Positions 16,271-25,254 are shown, numbered from the stretch's first letter. The stretch: 42,842 nucleotides of DNA from an uncultured Propionivibrio sp. (GCA_938040985.1 CALHZD010000024.1:1-42842), one strand, 5' to 3'. Notes: generated by a model from the letters alone, not told the origin. Made by a program: numbers and translations.

Positions 16271-17341
16271 ATGCTGATTCTTGGAATCGAATCCTCCTGC
16301 GACGAAACCGGTCTCGCCCTCTACGATGCGGCGCATGATCGCCTGCTCGCACACGCCCTGCACAGCCAGATCCGCATGCATCAGGACTACGGCGGCGTCG
16401 TTCCCGAACTGGCCTCGCGCGACCATATCCGGCGCACGGTTCCCCTGCTGCGGCAGGTGCTGCGCGAAAGCCAGCGGACACTGAGCGAAATCACCGCTGT
16501 CGCCTATACGCAGGGGCCGGGTCTGGCCGGCGCCCTGCTCGTCGGCGCCGCTTTTGCCGAAGGGCTGGCCACCGCCTTGGGCGTGCCGGTCATTCCCATC
16601 CATCATCTTGAAGGTCATCTGCTCTCGCCGCTGCTCTCGTCGCGGCCGCCGGCCTTTCCTTTCGTTGCCCTGCTCGTTTCCGGCGGCCACACGCAGCTCA
16701 TGCGCGTCGCGGGCATCGGCGATTACGCGTTGCTCGGCGAAACGCTCGACGACGCCGCCGGCGAAGCCTTCGACAAAACCGCCAAACTGCTCGGCCTGCC
16801 CTACCCCGGCGGCGCAGCGCTTTCGGAACTGGCGCAGCGCGGGCGTCCCGGCGCCATTGACTTTCCGCGCCCGATGCTCAATTCCGGCGACCTCAATTTC
16901 AGCTTCAGCGGCCTGAAAACGGCCGTTCTGACCAAGGTGCGCGAATTCGGCGCGCCTGACGATGCGCAGCGCGCCGACATCGCCCGCGGTTTTCAGGATG
17001 CGATCGTTGAGGTGCTCGTCAAAAAGGCGATGCGCGCTGTCCGTGATACCGGGCTGAACCGGCTTGTCGTCGCCGGCGGCGTCGGCGCCAACCGCGAACT
17101 GCGCCGCCAGCTCGACGCCCGCGCGGCGCGCAGCACCATTGCCGTGTACTACCCGGAACTGGAGTTCTGCACCGACAATGGCGCGATGATCGCGCTGGCG
17201 GGAGCGTTGCGCTTTCGCGCCGGCTTGTCGATCAAGGCCGCCGGCGGTTTCGCCGTCCGCCCGCGCTGGCCGCTTGCCGATCTGGGCGCCGGTTCAGGGA
17301 ACCGTGACACGCTTCCATCGCCTCCGGCCCCGCGCCGCTGA
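16271..17341 (+). CDS. tsaD: tRNA N6-adenosine threonylcarbamoyltransferase
   Basis: Transfers the threonylcarbamoyl group from TC-AMP to A37 of ANN-decoding tRNAs, with TsaB and TsaE. 356 residues from the ATG at 16271 (MLILGIESSCDETGLALYD); an ATG three codons upstream is equally possible, and longer starts add non-homologous sequence. HHLEGH (111-116) provides the metal-binding histidines. SGGHTQL (from 137), LDDAAGEAFDK and the late GGVGANRELR and CTDNGAMIA motifs belong to the ASKHA fold of the Kae1/Qri7/YgjD family. The last ~20 residues are a non-conserved extension. Confidence 0.97.
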   Translation: MLILGIESSCDETGLALYDAAHDRLLAHALHSQIRMHQDYGGVVPELASRDHIRRTVPLLRQVLRESQRTLSEITAVAYTQGPGLAGALLVGAAFAEGLATALGVPVIPIHHLEGHLLSPLLSSRPPAFPFVALLVSGGHTQLMRVAGIGDYALLGETLDDAAGEAFDKTAKLLGLPYPGGAALSELAQRGRPGAIDFPRPMLNSGDLNFSFSGLKTAVLTKVREFGAPDDAQRADIARGFQDAIVEVLVKKAMRAVRDTGLNRLVVAGGVGANRELRRQLDARAARSTIAVYYPELEFCTDNGAMIALAGALRFRAGLSIKAAGGFAVRPRWPLADLGAGSGNRDTLPSPPAPRR

Positions 17342-17350
17342 GCCTAATTC

Positions 17351-17753
17351 CCCAGTCCGCCAATTCATTAATCCGCCGTCCGTTTTCGGCGCCGCGCTCG
17401 TTCGTCCTTGACCGCCCTGTCGCCTGCGCGATGCGTCCCACAGCGCGCCGGTTTTATCGGCGATCAGCAGGCATGCCCGCAAACGCCCAATCCACGCGGG
17501 CTACGGCGGTGCTATCCGATACATCCCGCCTACGCCGGAGCGTACACATCAATCTCCCAACCCGCCGATTTATTAATCCGCCGTTCATTTTTCAGCGCCG
17601 CGCTCGTTCGTTCTTGACCGCCCCGCCGCCTGCGCGATGCCTCCCACAGCGCGCCGGTTTGTCGGCGATCAACAGTCATGCCCGCAAACGCCCAATCCAC
17701 GCGGGCTACAGCGGTGCTATCCGATACATTCCGCCTACGCCGGAGCGTACATC
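17351..17753. repeat. Two tandem ~200-bp direct repeats
   Basis: Unit 1 (about 17351-17547) and unit 2 (about 17557-17753) are near-identical at an offset of 205-206 bases. Shared words include CGCGCTCGTTCG (17393 and 17599), CCTGCGCGATGC, and TACGCCGGAGCGTAC near each end. Each unit holds one copy of a 29-bp palindromic repeat (17474-17502 and 17679-17707) also seen near 38.6 kb. Short ORFs inside it have repeat-like composition and are not credible genes. The whole 17342-17799 gap holds nothing else. Confidence 0.85.
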
Positions 17754-17799
17754 GGGCCGCCTGGCAGCCCGGTGGATTCATTGGCCGGACGCCAGATTC

Positions 17800-18441
17800 T
17801 TATGCTTTTTTCTTGCCGCCGATCTTCGGCTCCGTGCCCGCCATCAGACGTTGCAGGTTCGGCCAGTGCTTGCCGATCAGGATCATGGCAATCACGCCGA
17901 CGCCTACGGCTTGCAGATTGGCACCCCAGATCATGAATGCGGCCAGCGGCGCGACGACGGCCGCGACCAGCGCGGCGAGGGAAGAATAGCGGAAGACGAA
18001 AGCCACGCCCAGCCAGGTACCGAGGGCGATCAGGCCGAGCGCCGGATCGAGCGCCAGCAGCACGCCCGCCGCCGTGGCGACGCCTTTGCCGCCCTTGAAG
18101 CCGAGAAAAACTGAAAAAACGTGCCCGAGAAACGCCGCCACGGCCGCCAGCGCAATCACGCCCGACCCCAGCCCCAGGCGTGCGCTCAGCATCTGCGCCA
18201 GAAATACGGCCAGATAGCCCTTGCCGGCATCGCCGAGTAGGGTCAGCAGGGCGGCCATTTTATTGCCGCTGCGCAATACGTTGGTCGCGCCGGGGTTCCC
18301 GGAACCGTAGCTGCGCGGGTCGGCGAGGCCGAACAGACGGCTGGAGACCACGGCAAAGGGAATCGAGCCGATGAGATAGGCCGCCGTCAGCATGGCCACG
18401 GGAAACAGCAAGGATGAATACATAGGCAGCGAAGAAGACAT
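17800..18441 (-). CDS. plsY: Glycerol-3-phosphate acyltransferase PlsY
   Basis: Inner-membrane enzyme that acylates glycerol-3-phosphate from acyl-phosphate, the first step of phospholipid synthesis with PlsX. 213 residues from ATG 18441, preceded by GGGAAG; a second ATG lies at 18423. Several hydrophobic helices are visible. The three family loops are present: GSGNPGATNVLR (46-57), GDAGKG (70-75) with GHVFS (106-110), and FKGGKGVAT (115-123). The C-terminus is basic (KIGGKKKA). It is divergent from folB, a common pairing. The family assignment is firm. Confidence 0.96.
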   Translation of the reverse strand: MSSSLPMYSSLLFPVAMLTAAYLIGSIPFAVVSSRLFGLADPRSYGSGNPGATNVLRSGNKMAALLTLLGDAGKGYLAVFLAQMLSARLGLGSGVIALAAVAAFLGHVFSVFLGFKGGKGVATAAGVLLALDPALGLIALGTWLGVAFVFRYSSLAALVAAVVAPLAAFMIWGANLQAVGVGVIAMILIGKHWPNLQRLMAGTEPKIGGKKKA

Positions 18442-18554
18442 GAAGCACTTCCCGGAAGGATGAATCATCGTGAGTTAGAATGCCGGACAGGATTTCTGCC
18501 CGATGACACTCGCGCATCTTACACCGAGCCTAATACTGAACATATCCGGCACGC

Positions 18555-18929
18555 ATGGACATCATCTTTATCGACGATTTTCGCATCGCCACCCTGATCG
18601 GCGTTTATCCGCGCGAACAAAGCGTGCCGCAGACGGTTGAAATTTCCCTGCAAATCGGCCTCCCTGCGCAGAACGCGGGGCGCAGCGACGATCTGCGCGA
18701 CACGATTGATTACGCCGCGGTCGTCGAGCGCCTGCGCCAGGGGCTGAGCAGCCGGCATTTCGGCCTGCTCGAGGCGCTCGCCGAATACATCGCCGAACTC
18801 CTGCGCCAGGACTTCCACGCGCGCTGGGTGCGCGTTTCTATCGCCAAGCCCGGCGTCATGCCCGGCATTCGCCGCGCCGGCATTCTGATTGAGCGCGGTG
18901 ATCCGCGCGATGCCGCCAGATCCGAGTAA
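18555..18929 (+). CDS. folB: Dihydroneopterin aldolase
   Basis: Converts 7,8-dihydroneopterin to 6-hydroxymethyl-dihydropterin and glycolaldehyde in folate synthesis. 124 residues, typical for the tunnelling-fold family. Start MDIIFIDDFRIATLIGVYPR leads to Glu21 in YPREQ; the catalytic-site Lys98 lies in SIAKPGVMPG. LRDTIDYAAV matches the conserved pterin-binding segment. It is transcribed divergently from plsY across a 113-base gap that should contain both promoters. Confidence 0.94.
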   Translation: MDIIFIDDFRIATLIGVYPREQSVPQTVEISLQIGLPAQNAGRSDDLRDTIDYAAVVERLRQGLSSRHFGLLEALAEYIAELLRQDFHARWVRVSIAKPGVMPGIRRAGILIERGDPRDAARSE

Positions 18930-19105
18930 AACAGACGCGCCCGCCTGCACGCCCGATAAACAGAGCATCCTGGAGAGGCATGCCCCCTCAGGCCGCCGAC
19001 GGCAAGAACAGCAAGCGCGCCTGCTTACAAATTTACAAATAAATCCCGAAAATCCCGGATTTGTGGGCGGCAGACGGTGCCGAATATAAAACTTTCCGGC
19101 CGCGC

Positions 19106-19655
19106 TCAGGGCAGGGGGCGAACAACTTTTGCCGGGTTACCGGCGATAACGAGGTTGTCGCCAAAGCTGCGGGTGACGACTGCGCCGGCGCCGACGATAA
19201 CGTTATTGCCCAGCGTAACGCCGGGGAGAATTGTGGCGTGCCCGCCGATCCAGCAGTGGTTGCCGATGCTCACCGGCCGCGCGGATTCCGCGCCACACGC
19301 CCGCGCCGCCGGGTCAAACGGGTGGATGGCCGTATAAATTCCGACCTGCGGCCCAAGCAGGGCGTGGCGGCCGATGCGCACGTCGGTTTCATTGAGAATC
19401 ATGCAGTTGTAATTGGCGTAAAAATGGTCGCCAACGCGGGCGTTAGAACCATCATCACAGTTGAACGGCGAGGCGATGCAGGCATTTTCGCCAACTGAAC
19501 CGGCCCACCGCTGAATCAGTTTATTCACGCCGCCGTTCGACCGCATCGGCCGATGTACGATTCAGGGCTTCGGTCAGTCGCGAGGTTTTTTGTCGCAGTG
19601 CAACCCATATGGGCGCATCGGGGGCGACCGCGAACATTTTTTCTCTTTCCGGCAT
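19106..19655 (-). pseudogene. maa: Maltose O-acetyltransferase, split by a frameshift
   Basis: The family acetylates sugars using acetyl-CoA through a left-handed beta-helix. The N-terminal Mac domain starts at ATG 19655 (GGAG 7 bases upstream) with MPEREKMFAVAPDAP, running to SADAVERRRE before a TAA at 19521. The catalytic half continues in another frame from about 19525 as KLIQRWAGSVGENACI. It goes on through FYANYNCMILNE, IYTAIHPFDP (catalytic His) and NHCWIGGHATILPG to IAGNPAKVVRPLP. Removing one base near 19522-19530 joins them into a ~183-residue protein, the normal family length. The gene is therefore disrupted by a single-base insertion, or the read has an error here. It lies 25 bases after ybaK. 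Confidence 0.85.
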
Positions 19656-19680
19656 CAACGGCTCCGGTCTAGGGATGAAT

Positions 19681-20172
19681 TCAGCGCCCGGGCAGCGCCA
19701 CATTGACCGGCGTCGGCGCCAGCAGCCTGAGCAGATCGTGCGGATGGATGCCGACCAAAAACCCGCGATGGCCGCCGTTGATGTAAATCAGCGGCAGATC
19801 AAGAATGCTCTGCTCCAGATACACCGGCATTTTTTTACGCACGCCGAAGGGGCTGGTGCCGCCGACCAGATAGCCGCTATGGCGGTTGGCGACTTCCGGT
19901 TTGCACGGTTCGATGCGTTTGCAGCCGATCTGACGCGCCAGCTCCTTGGTCGATACCTGGCAGTCACCGTGCATCAGCACGATGAGCGGCCGGGCGGCTT
20001 CGTCCTCCATGATCAGCGTCTTGATCACGGCGTGCTCGCTGACATTCAGCTCGCGCGCGGAAACACGGGTGCCGCCGTGTTCTTCATAAGCGTAGCAGTG
20101 CGAAGAAAAGGCGACGCCATGCTGGCGGAGAAAGCGGGTCGCCTGCGTTTCAGGCGCGTGCATGGACTTCAT
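19681..20172 (-). CDS. ybaK: Cys-tRNA(Pro)/Cys-tRNA(Cys) deacylase YbaK
   Basis: Trans-editing factor that hydrolyses misacylated Cys-tRNA(Pro), which ProRS fails to clear. 163 residues from ATG 20172 with GAGGAG 8 bases upstream, which outranks the internal ATG at 20163. Family features: HGGTRVSARELNVSEHAVIKTL with the catalytic-site Lys, LMHGDCQVSTKELARQIG, and the loop VGGTSPFGVRKKMPVYLEQS typical of YbaK/EbsC. It is followed closely by the broken maa gene on the same strand and is divergent from prmA. Confidence 0.95.
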   Translation of the reverse strand: MKSMHAPETQATRFLRQHGVAFSSHCYAYEEHGGTRVSARELNVSEHAVIKTLIMEDEAARPLIVLMHGDCQVSTKELARQIGCKRIEPCKPEVANRHSGYLVGGTSPFGVRKKMPVYLEQSILDLPLIYINGGHRGFLVGIHPHDLLRLLAPTPVNVALPGR

Positions 20173-20482
20173 GATGGACTCCTCGAAAGTATCAGGGCGA
20201 ACGCTTTATCAGCCCCGCCGATTCACCCGGCTTTCCCGACGGCGCCCGCCTGGCCTGACGTATTCCGGGCAGGCGAACCGCCCTGTTTACGGCGCGTTGC
20301 TTCGGATGAAAAATTCCGTTTCACCGACTATAGCAGAGATCGCCCAGTCCCCGTTCCGGCGCTCCGCCGCAGTGCCGGCACCGCAGTTCGGTAGCCAAAA
20401 AATGCACTTTCGGCGAGAATCGGGGCAGAATGCTTGCCTTGCACGCGCGTGTCTTTGCACTTTTTTGCCCAATACGAAGATC
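20173..20482. other. Divergent intergenic region between ybaK and prmA
   Basis: 310 bases without a credible gene. It should carry the promoters for ybaK (minus) and the prmA operon (plus). The prmA frame stays open back to 20162, but translation there gives proline/arginine-rich sequence with no PrmA homology. No accB or accC, often found upstream of prmA, is present. Confidence 0.45.
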
Positions 20483-21379
20483 ATGCCCTGGATTTCCCTC
20501 CGCATCGAAACGGACTGCCAGCATGCCGACAGGCTGGCCGACGCATTCATCGAACACGGCGCCCTGTCCGCCAGCATCGAGGATGCCGATGCCGGCACGC
20601 CCGCCGAACAGCCGCAGTTCGGCGAACCCGGCTCGCCCACAACGCCGGGCTGGGCGCGTTCGCGCGTTATTGTCCTGCTCGATGAGACAGCCGATCCCGA
20701 CATCCTGCTTGCCGTCTGCGCGCCGCTGGCCGGGCTTGAGCGCACGCCGCCTTACTGCTGCGAAACCGTCGCCGAACAAAACTGGGTGCAGATCACACAG
20801 GCACAATTTGAACCGATCCGCATTTCCGAACGTCTGTGGATCGTCCCCTCCTGGCACGCACCGCCTGACCCGGAAGCCATCGCACTCGTCCTCGATCCGG
20901 GAATGGCCTTCGGCACCGGCTCGCACCCGACGACCCGGTTGTGCCTGGAATGGCTGGAGCGCGCCGTCTCTCCCGGTGTTTCCGTGCTAGATTACGGCTG
21001 CGGTTCAGGCATTCTCGCTATCGCGGCGGCACGCTTCGGCGCCGCCGAGGTGCTGGGCGTCGACATCGACGCGCAGGCAGTTGCCGTTGCCCGCAGCAAC
21101 GCCGAACGCAATGGCGTTTGCGCACATTTTGCCGATTCGGCCAACACGCTCCAAGGACAATTCGACATCGTCGTCGCCAATATTCTTTCCAACCCGCTCA
21201 AAGCGCTCGCCCCGGCGCTGTGCGCCCACGTCCGCCCGGGCGGCAGACTGGCGCTTTCTGGCATTCTCGCCGAACAAACCGATGAACTGATCGCCGCCTA
21301 CGCGCCCTGGCTGCCCCTGACGGTTGCCGCCGAATGCGAGGGCTGGGTCTGTCTGAGCGGCATCAAGGATTGTGCATGA
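20483..21379 (+). CDS. prmA: Ribosomal protein L11 methyltransferase
   Basis: SAM-dependent trimethylation of ribosomal protein L11. 298 residues from ATG 20483 (MPWISLRIETD), the usual PrmA start. The N-terminal L11-recognition domain runs to about 100. The linker and catalytic domain show LDPGMAFGTGSHPTT (137-151), VLDYGCGSG (168-176, motif I), GVDIDAQAV (motif II) and VVANILSNPL (motif IV). The stop overlaps the next gene's ATG as ATGA, indicating an operon with the DUF3426 gene. Confidence 0.96.
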   Translation: MPWISLRIETDCQHADRLADAFIEHGALSASIEDADAGTPAEQPQFGEPGSPTTPGWARSRVIVLLDETADPDILLAVCAPLAGLERTPPYCCETVAEQNWVQITQAQFEPIRISERLWIVPSWHAPPDPEAIALVLDPGMAFGTGSHPTTRLCLEWLERAVSPGVSVLDYGCGSGILAIAAARFGAAEVLGVDIDAQAVAVARSNAERNGVCAHFADSANTLQGQFDIVVANILSNPLKALAPALCAHVRPGGRLALSGILAEQTDELIAAYAPWLPLTVAAECEGWVCLSGIKDCA

Positions 21380-22362
21380 AAACCTGTTGTCCCAATTGTC
21401 AGACGATTTTTCGCATCACTCCGGAACAACTGAAAGCGCGCGCCGGTAGAGTACGCTGTGGCCAGTGCCGGACTGTTTTCAACGCACTCGACGCCTTGCT
21501 CGAAGATGCGAAAGACACGCATACCGCACCATCCCACATGGCCCATCGCAGGGTCTCGCCCGCCGAACACGGTTCGGCAGCCTTTAGTGGGCAGGCGGCC
21601 GCTTCCCGCCCGCTGTCGACGCCGGCAAACCGCACGCCTTCGCCGGTAAACGACCCTTCGGTGCGCATCCTGCTCGAACCGACGCAGGTATCCAGCGGGC
21701 TGCGCGCTGAACCCTCGCTCCCAGCCGCCGAAGATGCCTCGCCACCGCCGATGAGCGATGCCGAAACCCAGGCGTTCGGCAAGGCCGCAGGACTCATCAT
21801 GCCGCGCGAGATTACCGAAACGCCCGGCTACGACAAATGGTCCAGCGGCGTCATGGCCGAATCACCCACGACAGCCGCCGAAAAACCGCCGCGCTGGCCC
21901 TATGCGCTGGCCGCTGTCGTCCTTCTGCTGGCGCTGCTCGGCCAGCTCGCATTCCATTTCCGCGGCGAACTGGCGATCCGCGCGCCGACCATGCGTCCGG
22001 CGCTGACGACGTTCTCCCGCCTGTTCGGCGCCGAAATTCCCCTGCCGCGCCACAGCGAACTGATCAGCATCGAAGCTTCCGATCTGCAAACCGATCCCGC
22101 CCATGCCAATCTGCTCACGCTCAACGCAACGCTGCGCAATCGCGCCGCCTATGCGCAGGCGTTTCCCTTGCTAGAACTGACGCTGACCAACACCGACGAC
22201 AATGCCATCGCCCGGCGCATTCTGTCGCCTGCCGATTACCTGCCGGCACGGCTGAAAAACGCGCCGGCCTTCGCCGCCAATACGGACATTGCCGTGCATC
22301 TGTGGGTCGAGACCACTAATCTGAGCGCCGCCGGATACCGTCTGTATGTCTTTTATCCATGA
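21376..22362 (+). CDS. Zinc-ribbon (MJ0042-type) and DUF3426 membrane protein
   Basis: 328 residues starting MKTCCPNCQTIFRI. The N-terminal zinc finger has CPNC (5-8) and CGQC (28-31) in the MJ0042 pattern with ITPEQLKAR between. A long Pro/Ala-rich linker follows (about 45-170), then one transmembrane helix (about 175-195, YALAAVVLLLALLGQLAFHF). The last ~130 residues form the periplasmic DUF3426 domain, with TLNATLRNRAAYAQAFPLLE and FAANTDIAVHLWVE. The topology, cytoplasmic zinc ribbon and periplasmic DUF3426, is inferred. The molecular function is unknown. It overlaps prmA by 4 bases. A short GC-rich hairpin (22363-22382) follows the stop. Confidence 0.92.
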   Translation: MKTCCPNCQTIFRITPEQLKARAGRVRCGQCRTVFNALDALLEDAKDTHTAPSHMAHRRVSPAEHGSAAFSGQAAASRPLSTPANRTPSPVNDPSVRILLEPTQVSSGLRAEPSLPAAEDASPPPMSDAETQAFGKAAGLIMPREITETPGYDKWSSGVMAESPTTAAEKPPRWPYALAAVVLLLALLGQLAFHFRGELAIRAPTMRPALTTFSRLFGAEIPLPRHSELISIEASDLQTDPAHANLLTLNATLRNRAAYAQAFPLLELTLTNTDDNAIARRILSPADYLPARLKNAPAFAANTDIAVHLWVETTNLSAAGYRLYVFYP

Positions 22363-22485
22363 CGCCCGCCGCAACGCGGGCGGAGGCCGCCCGGTATCAT
22401 CCGCCGCCTTCCCAGGGCTTAACCCGCTATCCCTCAGGTTCTGCCGTTCCCTTCCAACAACGCTGATTCCATTCAACTTTCTCTT

Positions 22486-23421
22486 ATGTCCACACTGATT
22501 TGCGGCTCAATCGCCTACGATAACATCATGGTCTTCCGCGACCGCTTCAAGAACCACATCCTGCCTGAGCAAATTCATATCCTCAACGTCTCTTTTCTGG
22601 TTCCAGAAATGCGCCGGGAATTCGGCGGCTGCGCCGGCAACATCGCCTACAACCTCAAACTGTTGGGCGGCGACCCGCTGATCATGGCGACCGTCGGCGA
22701 CGACGCCGATCTCTATTTGCGCCGGCTGGAGACGCTGAACCTGTCGTGCGCGTTCGTCCGGCGGATCGCCGGCAGCTTTACGGCGCAGGCGTTCATCACC
22801 ACCGATCTCGACGGCAACCAGATTGCCGCTTTCCACCCCGGCGCGATGAGTTTTTCACACCAGAACCATGTCGCCGACGCCCAGCAGACGCGGCTTGCCA
22901 TCGTTGCGCCCGACGGACGCGACGGTATGTTGCAACATGCGCGTGATTTAGCTGCCGCCGGCATTCCCTTCGTCTTTGACCCGGGCCAGGGGCTGCCGCT
23001 GTTTTCGGGCGAAGAACTGCTGCATTTCCTTGCACAGAGCGACTACGCCTGCTTCAACGACTACGAGGCGCGGTTGACCAGCGAACGCACCGGATTGTCA
23101 CTCGAACGGATGGCGGAACGGGTGCGGGCGCTCATCGTCACGCTGGGGCCGGCCGGCTCGCATATCTACACGGGCGGACGGCGTTACGACATCCCCTGCG
23201 CCCCGGCCGACGCGATTCTTGACCCCACCGGCTGCGGCGACGCCTATCGCGCCGGCCTGCTTTATGGCATCGAGCAGGGCTGGGACTGGGAAAAAACAGG
23301 GCGTCTGGCGGCCATCATGGGCGCGATCAAGATCGCGCATCGCGGCGGACAAAATCACCTCTCCGACCGCGCAGACATCGCCGCGCGCTACGCCAAGGCA
23401 TTCGGCCAGAAGCTGTGGTAA
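22486..23421 (+). CDS. PfkB-family carbohydrate/nucleoside kinase (adenosine-kinase-like)
   Basis: 311-residue ribokinase-superfamily enzyme. It starts MSTLICGSIAYDNIM, then FGGCAGNIAYNLKLLGGDP (substrate and phosphate site) and ATVGDDAD. The C-terminal signature DPTGCGDAYRAG (246-257) carries the catalytic base Asp252 and the anion hole. The sequence resembles the betaproteobacterial carbohydrate kinases that follow prmA/DUF3426 genes, often annotated as adenosine or sugar kinases. The substrate cannot be fixed from sequence. It probably continues the prmA transcript after a 123-base gap. Confidence 0.92.
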   Translation: MSTLICGSIAYDNIMVFRDRFKNHILPEQIHILNVSFLVPEMRREFGGCAGNIAYNLKLLGGDPLIMATVGDDADLYLRRLETLNLSCAFVRRIAGSFTAQAFITTDLDGNQIAAFHPGAMSFSHQNHVADAQQTRLAIVAPDGRDGMLQHARDLAAAGIPFVFDPGQGLPLFSGEELLHFLAQSDYACFNDYEARLTSERTGLSLERMAERVRALIVTLGPAGSHIYTGGRRYDIPCAPADAILDPTGCGDAYRAGLLYGIEQGWDWEKTGRLAAIMGAIKIAHRGGQNHLSDRADIAARYAKAFGQKLW

Positions 23422-23444
23422 CGCACGCATAGCCGCCTTTGACC

Positions 23445-24275
23445 ATGCCGACCGTGAGCGCGCAATCACAGGAAGTACGCCAAACCGCTGCAACAGACAC
23501 GACAGATGCCTTCGCCGCACCCTCCCTGCCGCCGCTCCCGCCCACACCGTACGGGATACGCGGCTGGCGCTGCCTGCGCCTTGGCCTGCATTTCGTCTGG
23601 GGCGGTCTGCTCACGGCGACGATCTACCCCTGGATCGACGGGGCGAAGCGCTTGCGGATCAAACAGCGCTGGTCGCGCCGTACGCTCGAACTGCTGGCCA
23701 TCCGCATCGACGCACCGCCGGTCGCTATGCCGCCCGGCTGCCTGATCGTCGCCAATCACATTTCCTGGCTTGATATTTTTGCCATCAACGCGCTGCGCCC
23801 GGCTGCTTTTATCGCCAAATCGGAAGTGCGGCGCTGGCCCTTCATCGGCTGGTTATCGGCACGCAACGACACCCTTTTCCTGCACCGCGACAGCCGTACC
23901 CACGCCCGGGAAATCAATCGCGAGATTGCCGCCCGGCTTGCTCACGAGGCGGACGTTGCCATTTTCCCGGAAGGCACGACATCGGACGGCTCGCTACTGC
24001 ATGGTTTTCATGCCGCACTGCTGCAACCGGCCATCGACGCCGGGCGGCCGTTGTTGCCGCTGGCGCTGGACTATCGCGATGCGCGCGGGAACTTTAGCCC
24101 GGCGCCTTCTTACGCCGGAGAAATTACGCTCATGCAGTGTTTTTCGGCGATTCTGGCCTGCCGCGCGCTCACTGTGCGGATTCTGCCCGCATCACCCATC
24201 TTTCCTACCGATCAGTCGCGGCGCGCGTTGGCCGATGCCGCACATGCAGCCATCGCTCAGCAACTCGACCTTTAA
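23445..24275 (+). CDS. 1-acyl-sn-glycerol-3-phosphate acyltransferase family protein
   Basis: Lysophospholipid acyltransferase (PlsC-type), acylating lysophosphatidate or a related lipid at the inner membrane. 276 residues from ATG 23445; a TTG at 23439 is an alternative. NHISWLD (104-110) is the HX4D catalytic motif, followed by FIAKSEVRRWPFIGWL. FPEGTTSDG (174-182) is the phosphate-binding block III and LLPLAL the block IV region. One membrane-associating helix lies near residues 45-65. It is 23 bases after the kinase stop and converges on apaH. Substrate preference is uncertain because many genomes carry several PlsC paralogues. Confidence 0.92.
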   Translation: MPTVSAQSQEVRQTAATDTTDAFAAPSLPPLPPTPYGIRGWRCLRLGLHFVWGGLLTATIYPWIDGAKRLRIKQRWSRRTLELLAIRIDAPPVAMPPGCLIVANHISWLDIFAINALRPAAFIAKSEVRRWPFIGWLSARNDTLFLHRDSRTHAREINREIAARLAHEADVAIFPEGTTSDGSLLHGFHAALLQPAIDAGRPLLPLALDYRDARGNFSPAPSYAGEITLMQCFSAILACRALTVRILPASPIFPTDQSRRALADAAHAAIAQQLDL

Positions 24276-24345
24276 CGAGGGTTTGCGTGCGCATCACGCA
24301 CTGTGCGGCCTTCGCGCATCCGAACCAACGACACAATAGCCGAAC

Positions 24346-24390
24346 AAAAAACGCCCCCGCCTCCCCACAAGCAGGCCGCTCAAGGCGGGG
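24346..24390 (-). terminator. Intrinsic terminator downstream of apaH
   Basis: On the minus strand CCCCGCCT and AGGCGGGG (24383-24390 with 24355-24362) pair in an 8-bp GC-rich stem around a 20-base loop. Three bases later there is a run of six T (24346-24351). It lies 37 bases after the apaH stop, in the convergent gap with the acyltransferase gene. Confidence 0.75.
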
Positions 24391-24426
24391 ATACAGGGAT
24401 AAGCGGAAGATGATACCGAGGCGGCA

Positions 24427-25254
24427 TCAGGCAGACAGCGGACAGGCTTCTTCCGGTAGGCACGGCACCTGGAATACGGCGTGGTCTTCCAGCCGTATCG
24501 CCGTCAACATGCCTCCCCAGACACAGCCCGAATCGGTTGCCAGCAGATGAGGCCACACCTTTAACCCAAGCGCCGACCAATGCCCGAAAATCAGCGTCGC
24601 ATCCGCGCTACGCCGGCCCGGCACCGCGAACCACGGCAAAAACCCGGCCGGCGCAGAGGCTGTTTCGCCCTTGGTCTGAAAATCCATCGTCCCTTCCGGC
24701 GTACAAAAGCGCAGACGGGTCATGGCATTGACAATGACGCGCAGGCGCGCCCAGCCCGTCAGATCCGCACCCCATGTCGCCGGTTCGCTTCCCCACAGGT
24801 GGGCAAGAAATTCGCGCCAGTTCGCGCCGGTCAGCGCCGCTTCAACTTCTCCGGCCAGCGCCCGCGCCAGCATCACATCCCATGCCGGCAACAGCCCGGC
24901 ATGCACCAGGAAAAAACCGTTTTCAACATGGCAGAGCGGCTGATAGCGCAGCCAATCGAGCAGTTCGGTACGATCCGCCGCTGCCAGGACGCCATCGAAC
25001 GTATCGCCGCGGCTGCGCTTGCCCAAACCTTCCGAAGCCATCAGCAAAGCTAGATCGTGGTTGCCGAGCACCGTCAGCGCCGCATCGCCCAGGCTGCGCA
25101 CAAAACGCAGCGTTTCCAGCGAGCGTGGGCCGCGGTTGACGAGATCTCCCGCAAACCAAAGCCGGTCACGCCCGGCATCAAAGCTGATGCGCTCAAGCAG
25201 CTTGCACAGCGTGCCGAAGCAGCCTTGAATGTCACCGATTGCGTAGGTCGCCAT
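24427..25254 (-). CDS. apaH: Symmetrical bis(5'-nucleosyl)-tetraphosphatase ApaH
   Basis: Hydrolyses Ap4A symmetrically to two ADP, removing the stress alarmone and affecting RNA 5' Np4 caps. 275 residues, standard length. The metallophosphatase motifs are MATYAIGDIQGC (GD-X), FAGDLVNRGPRS (GDXXXRG), LTVLGNHDLALL (GNHD) and FLVHAGLLP. FGHWSALGL follows near the C-terminus. It lies 67 bases downstream of the last glycosyltransferase gene on the same strand, so it could share that transcript. Its own terminator follows. Confidence 0.96.
   Translation of the reverse strand: MATYAIGDIQGCFGTLCKLLERISFDAGRDRLWFAGDLVNRGPRSLETLRFVRSLGDAALTVLGNHDLALLMASEGLGKRSRGDTFDGVLAAADRTELLDWLRYQPLCHVENGFFLVHAGLLPAWDVMLARALAGEVEAALTGANWREFLAHLWGSEPATWGADLTGWARLRVIVNAMTRLRFCTPEGTMDFQTKGETASAPAGFLPWFAVPGRRSADATLIFGHWSALGLKVWPHLLATDSGCVWGGMLTAIRLEDHAVFQVPCLPEEACPLSA

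Noticed and set aside
17351..17753. Possible CRISPR array
   Set aside because: There are only two units, each ~200 bases, with no short regular repeat/unique spacer pattern and no cas genes.
17431..18114. 227-codon plus-strand ORF after tsaD
   Set aside because: It runs through the tandem repeat units and then antisense to plsY; composition and context indicate a spurious frame.
20162..20482. N-terminal extension of prmA by 107 codons
   Set aside because: The extra sequence is not PrmA-like and overlaps the ybaK start region; ATG 20483 gives the standard protein.
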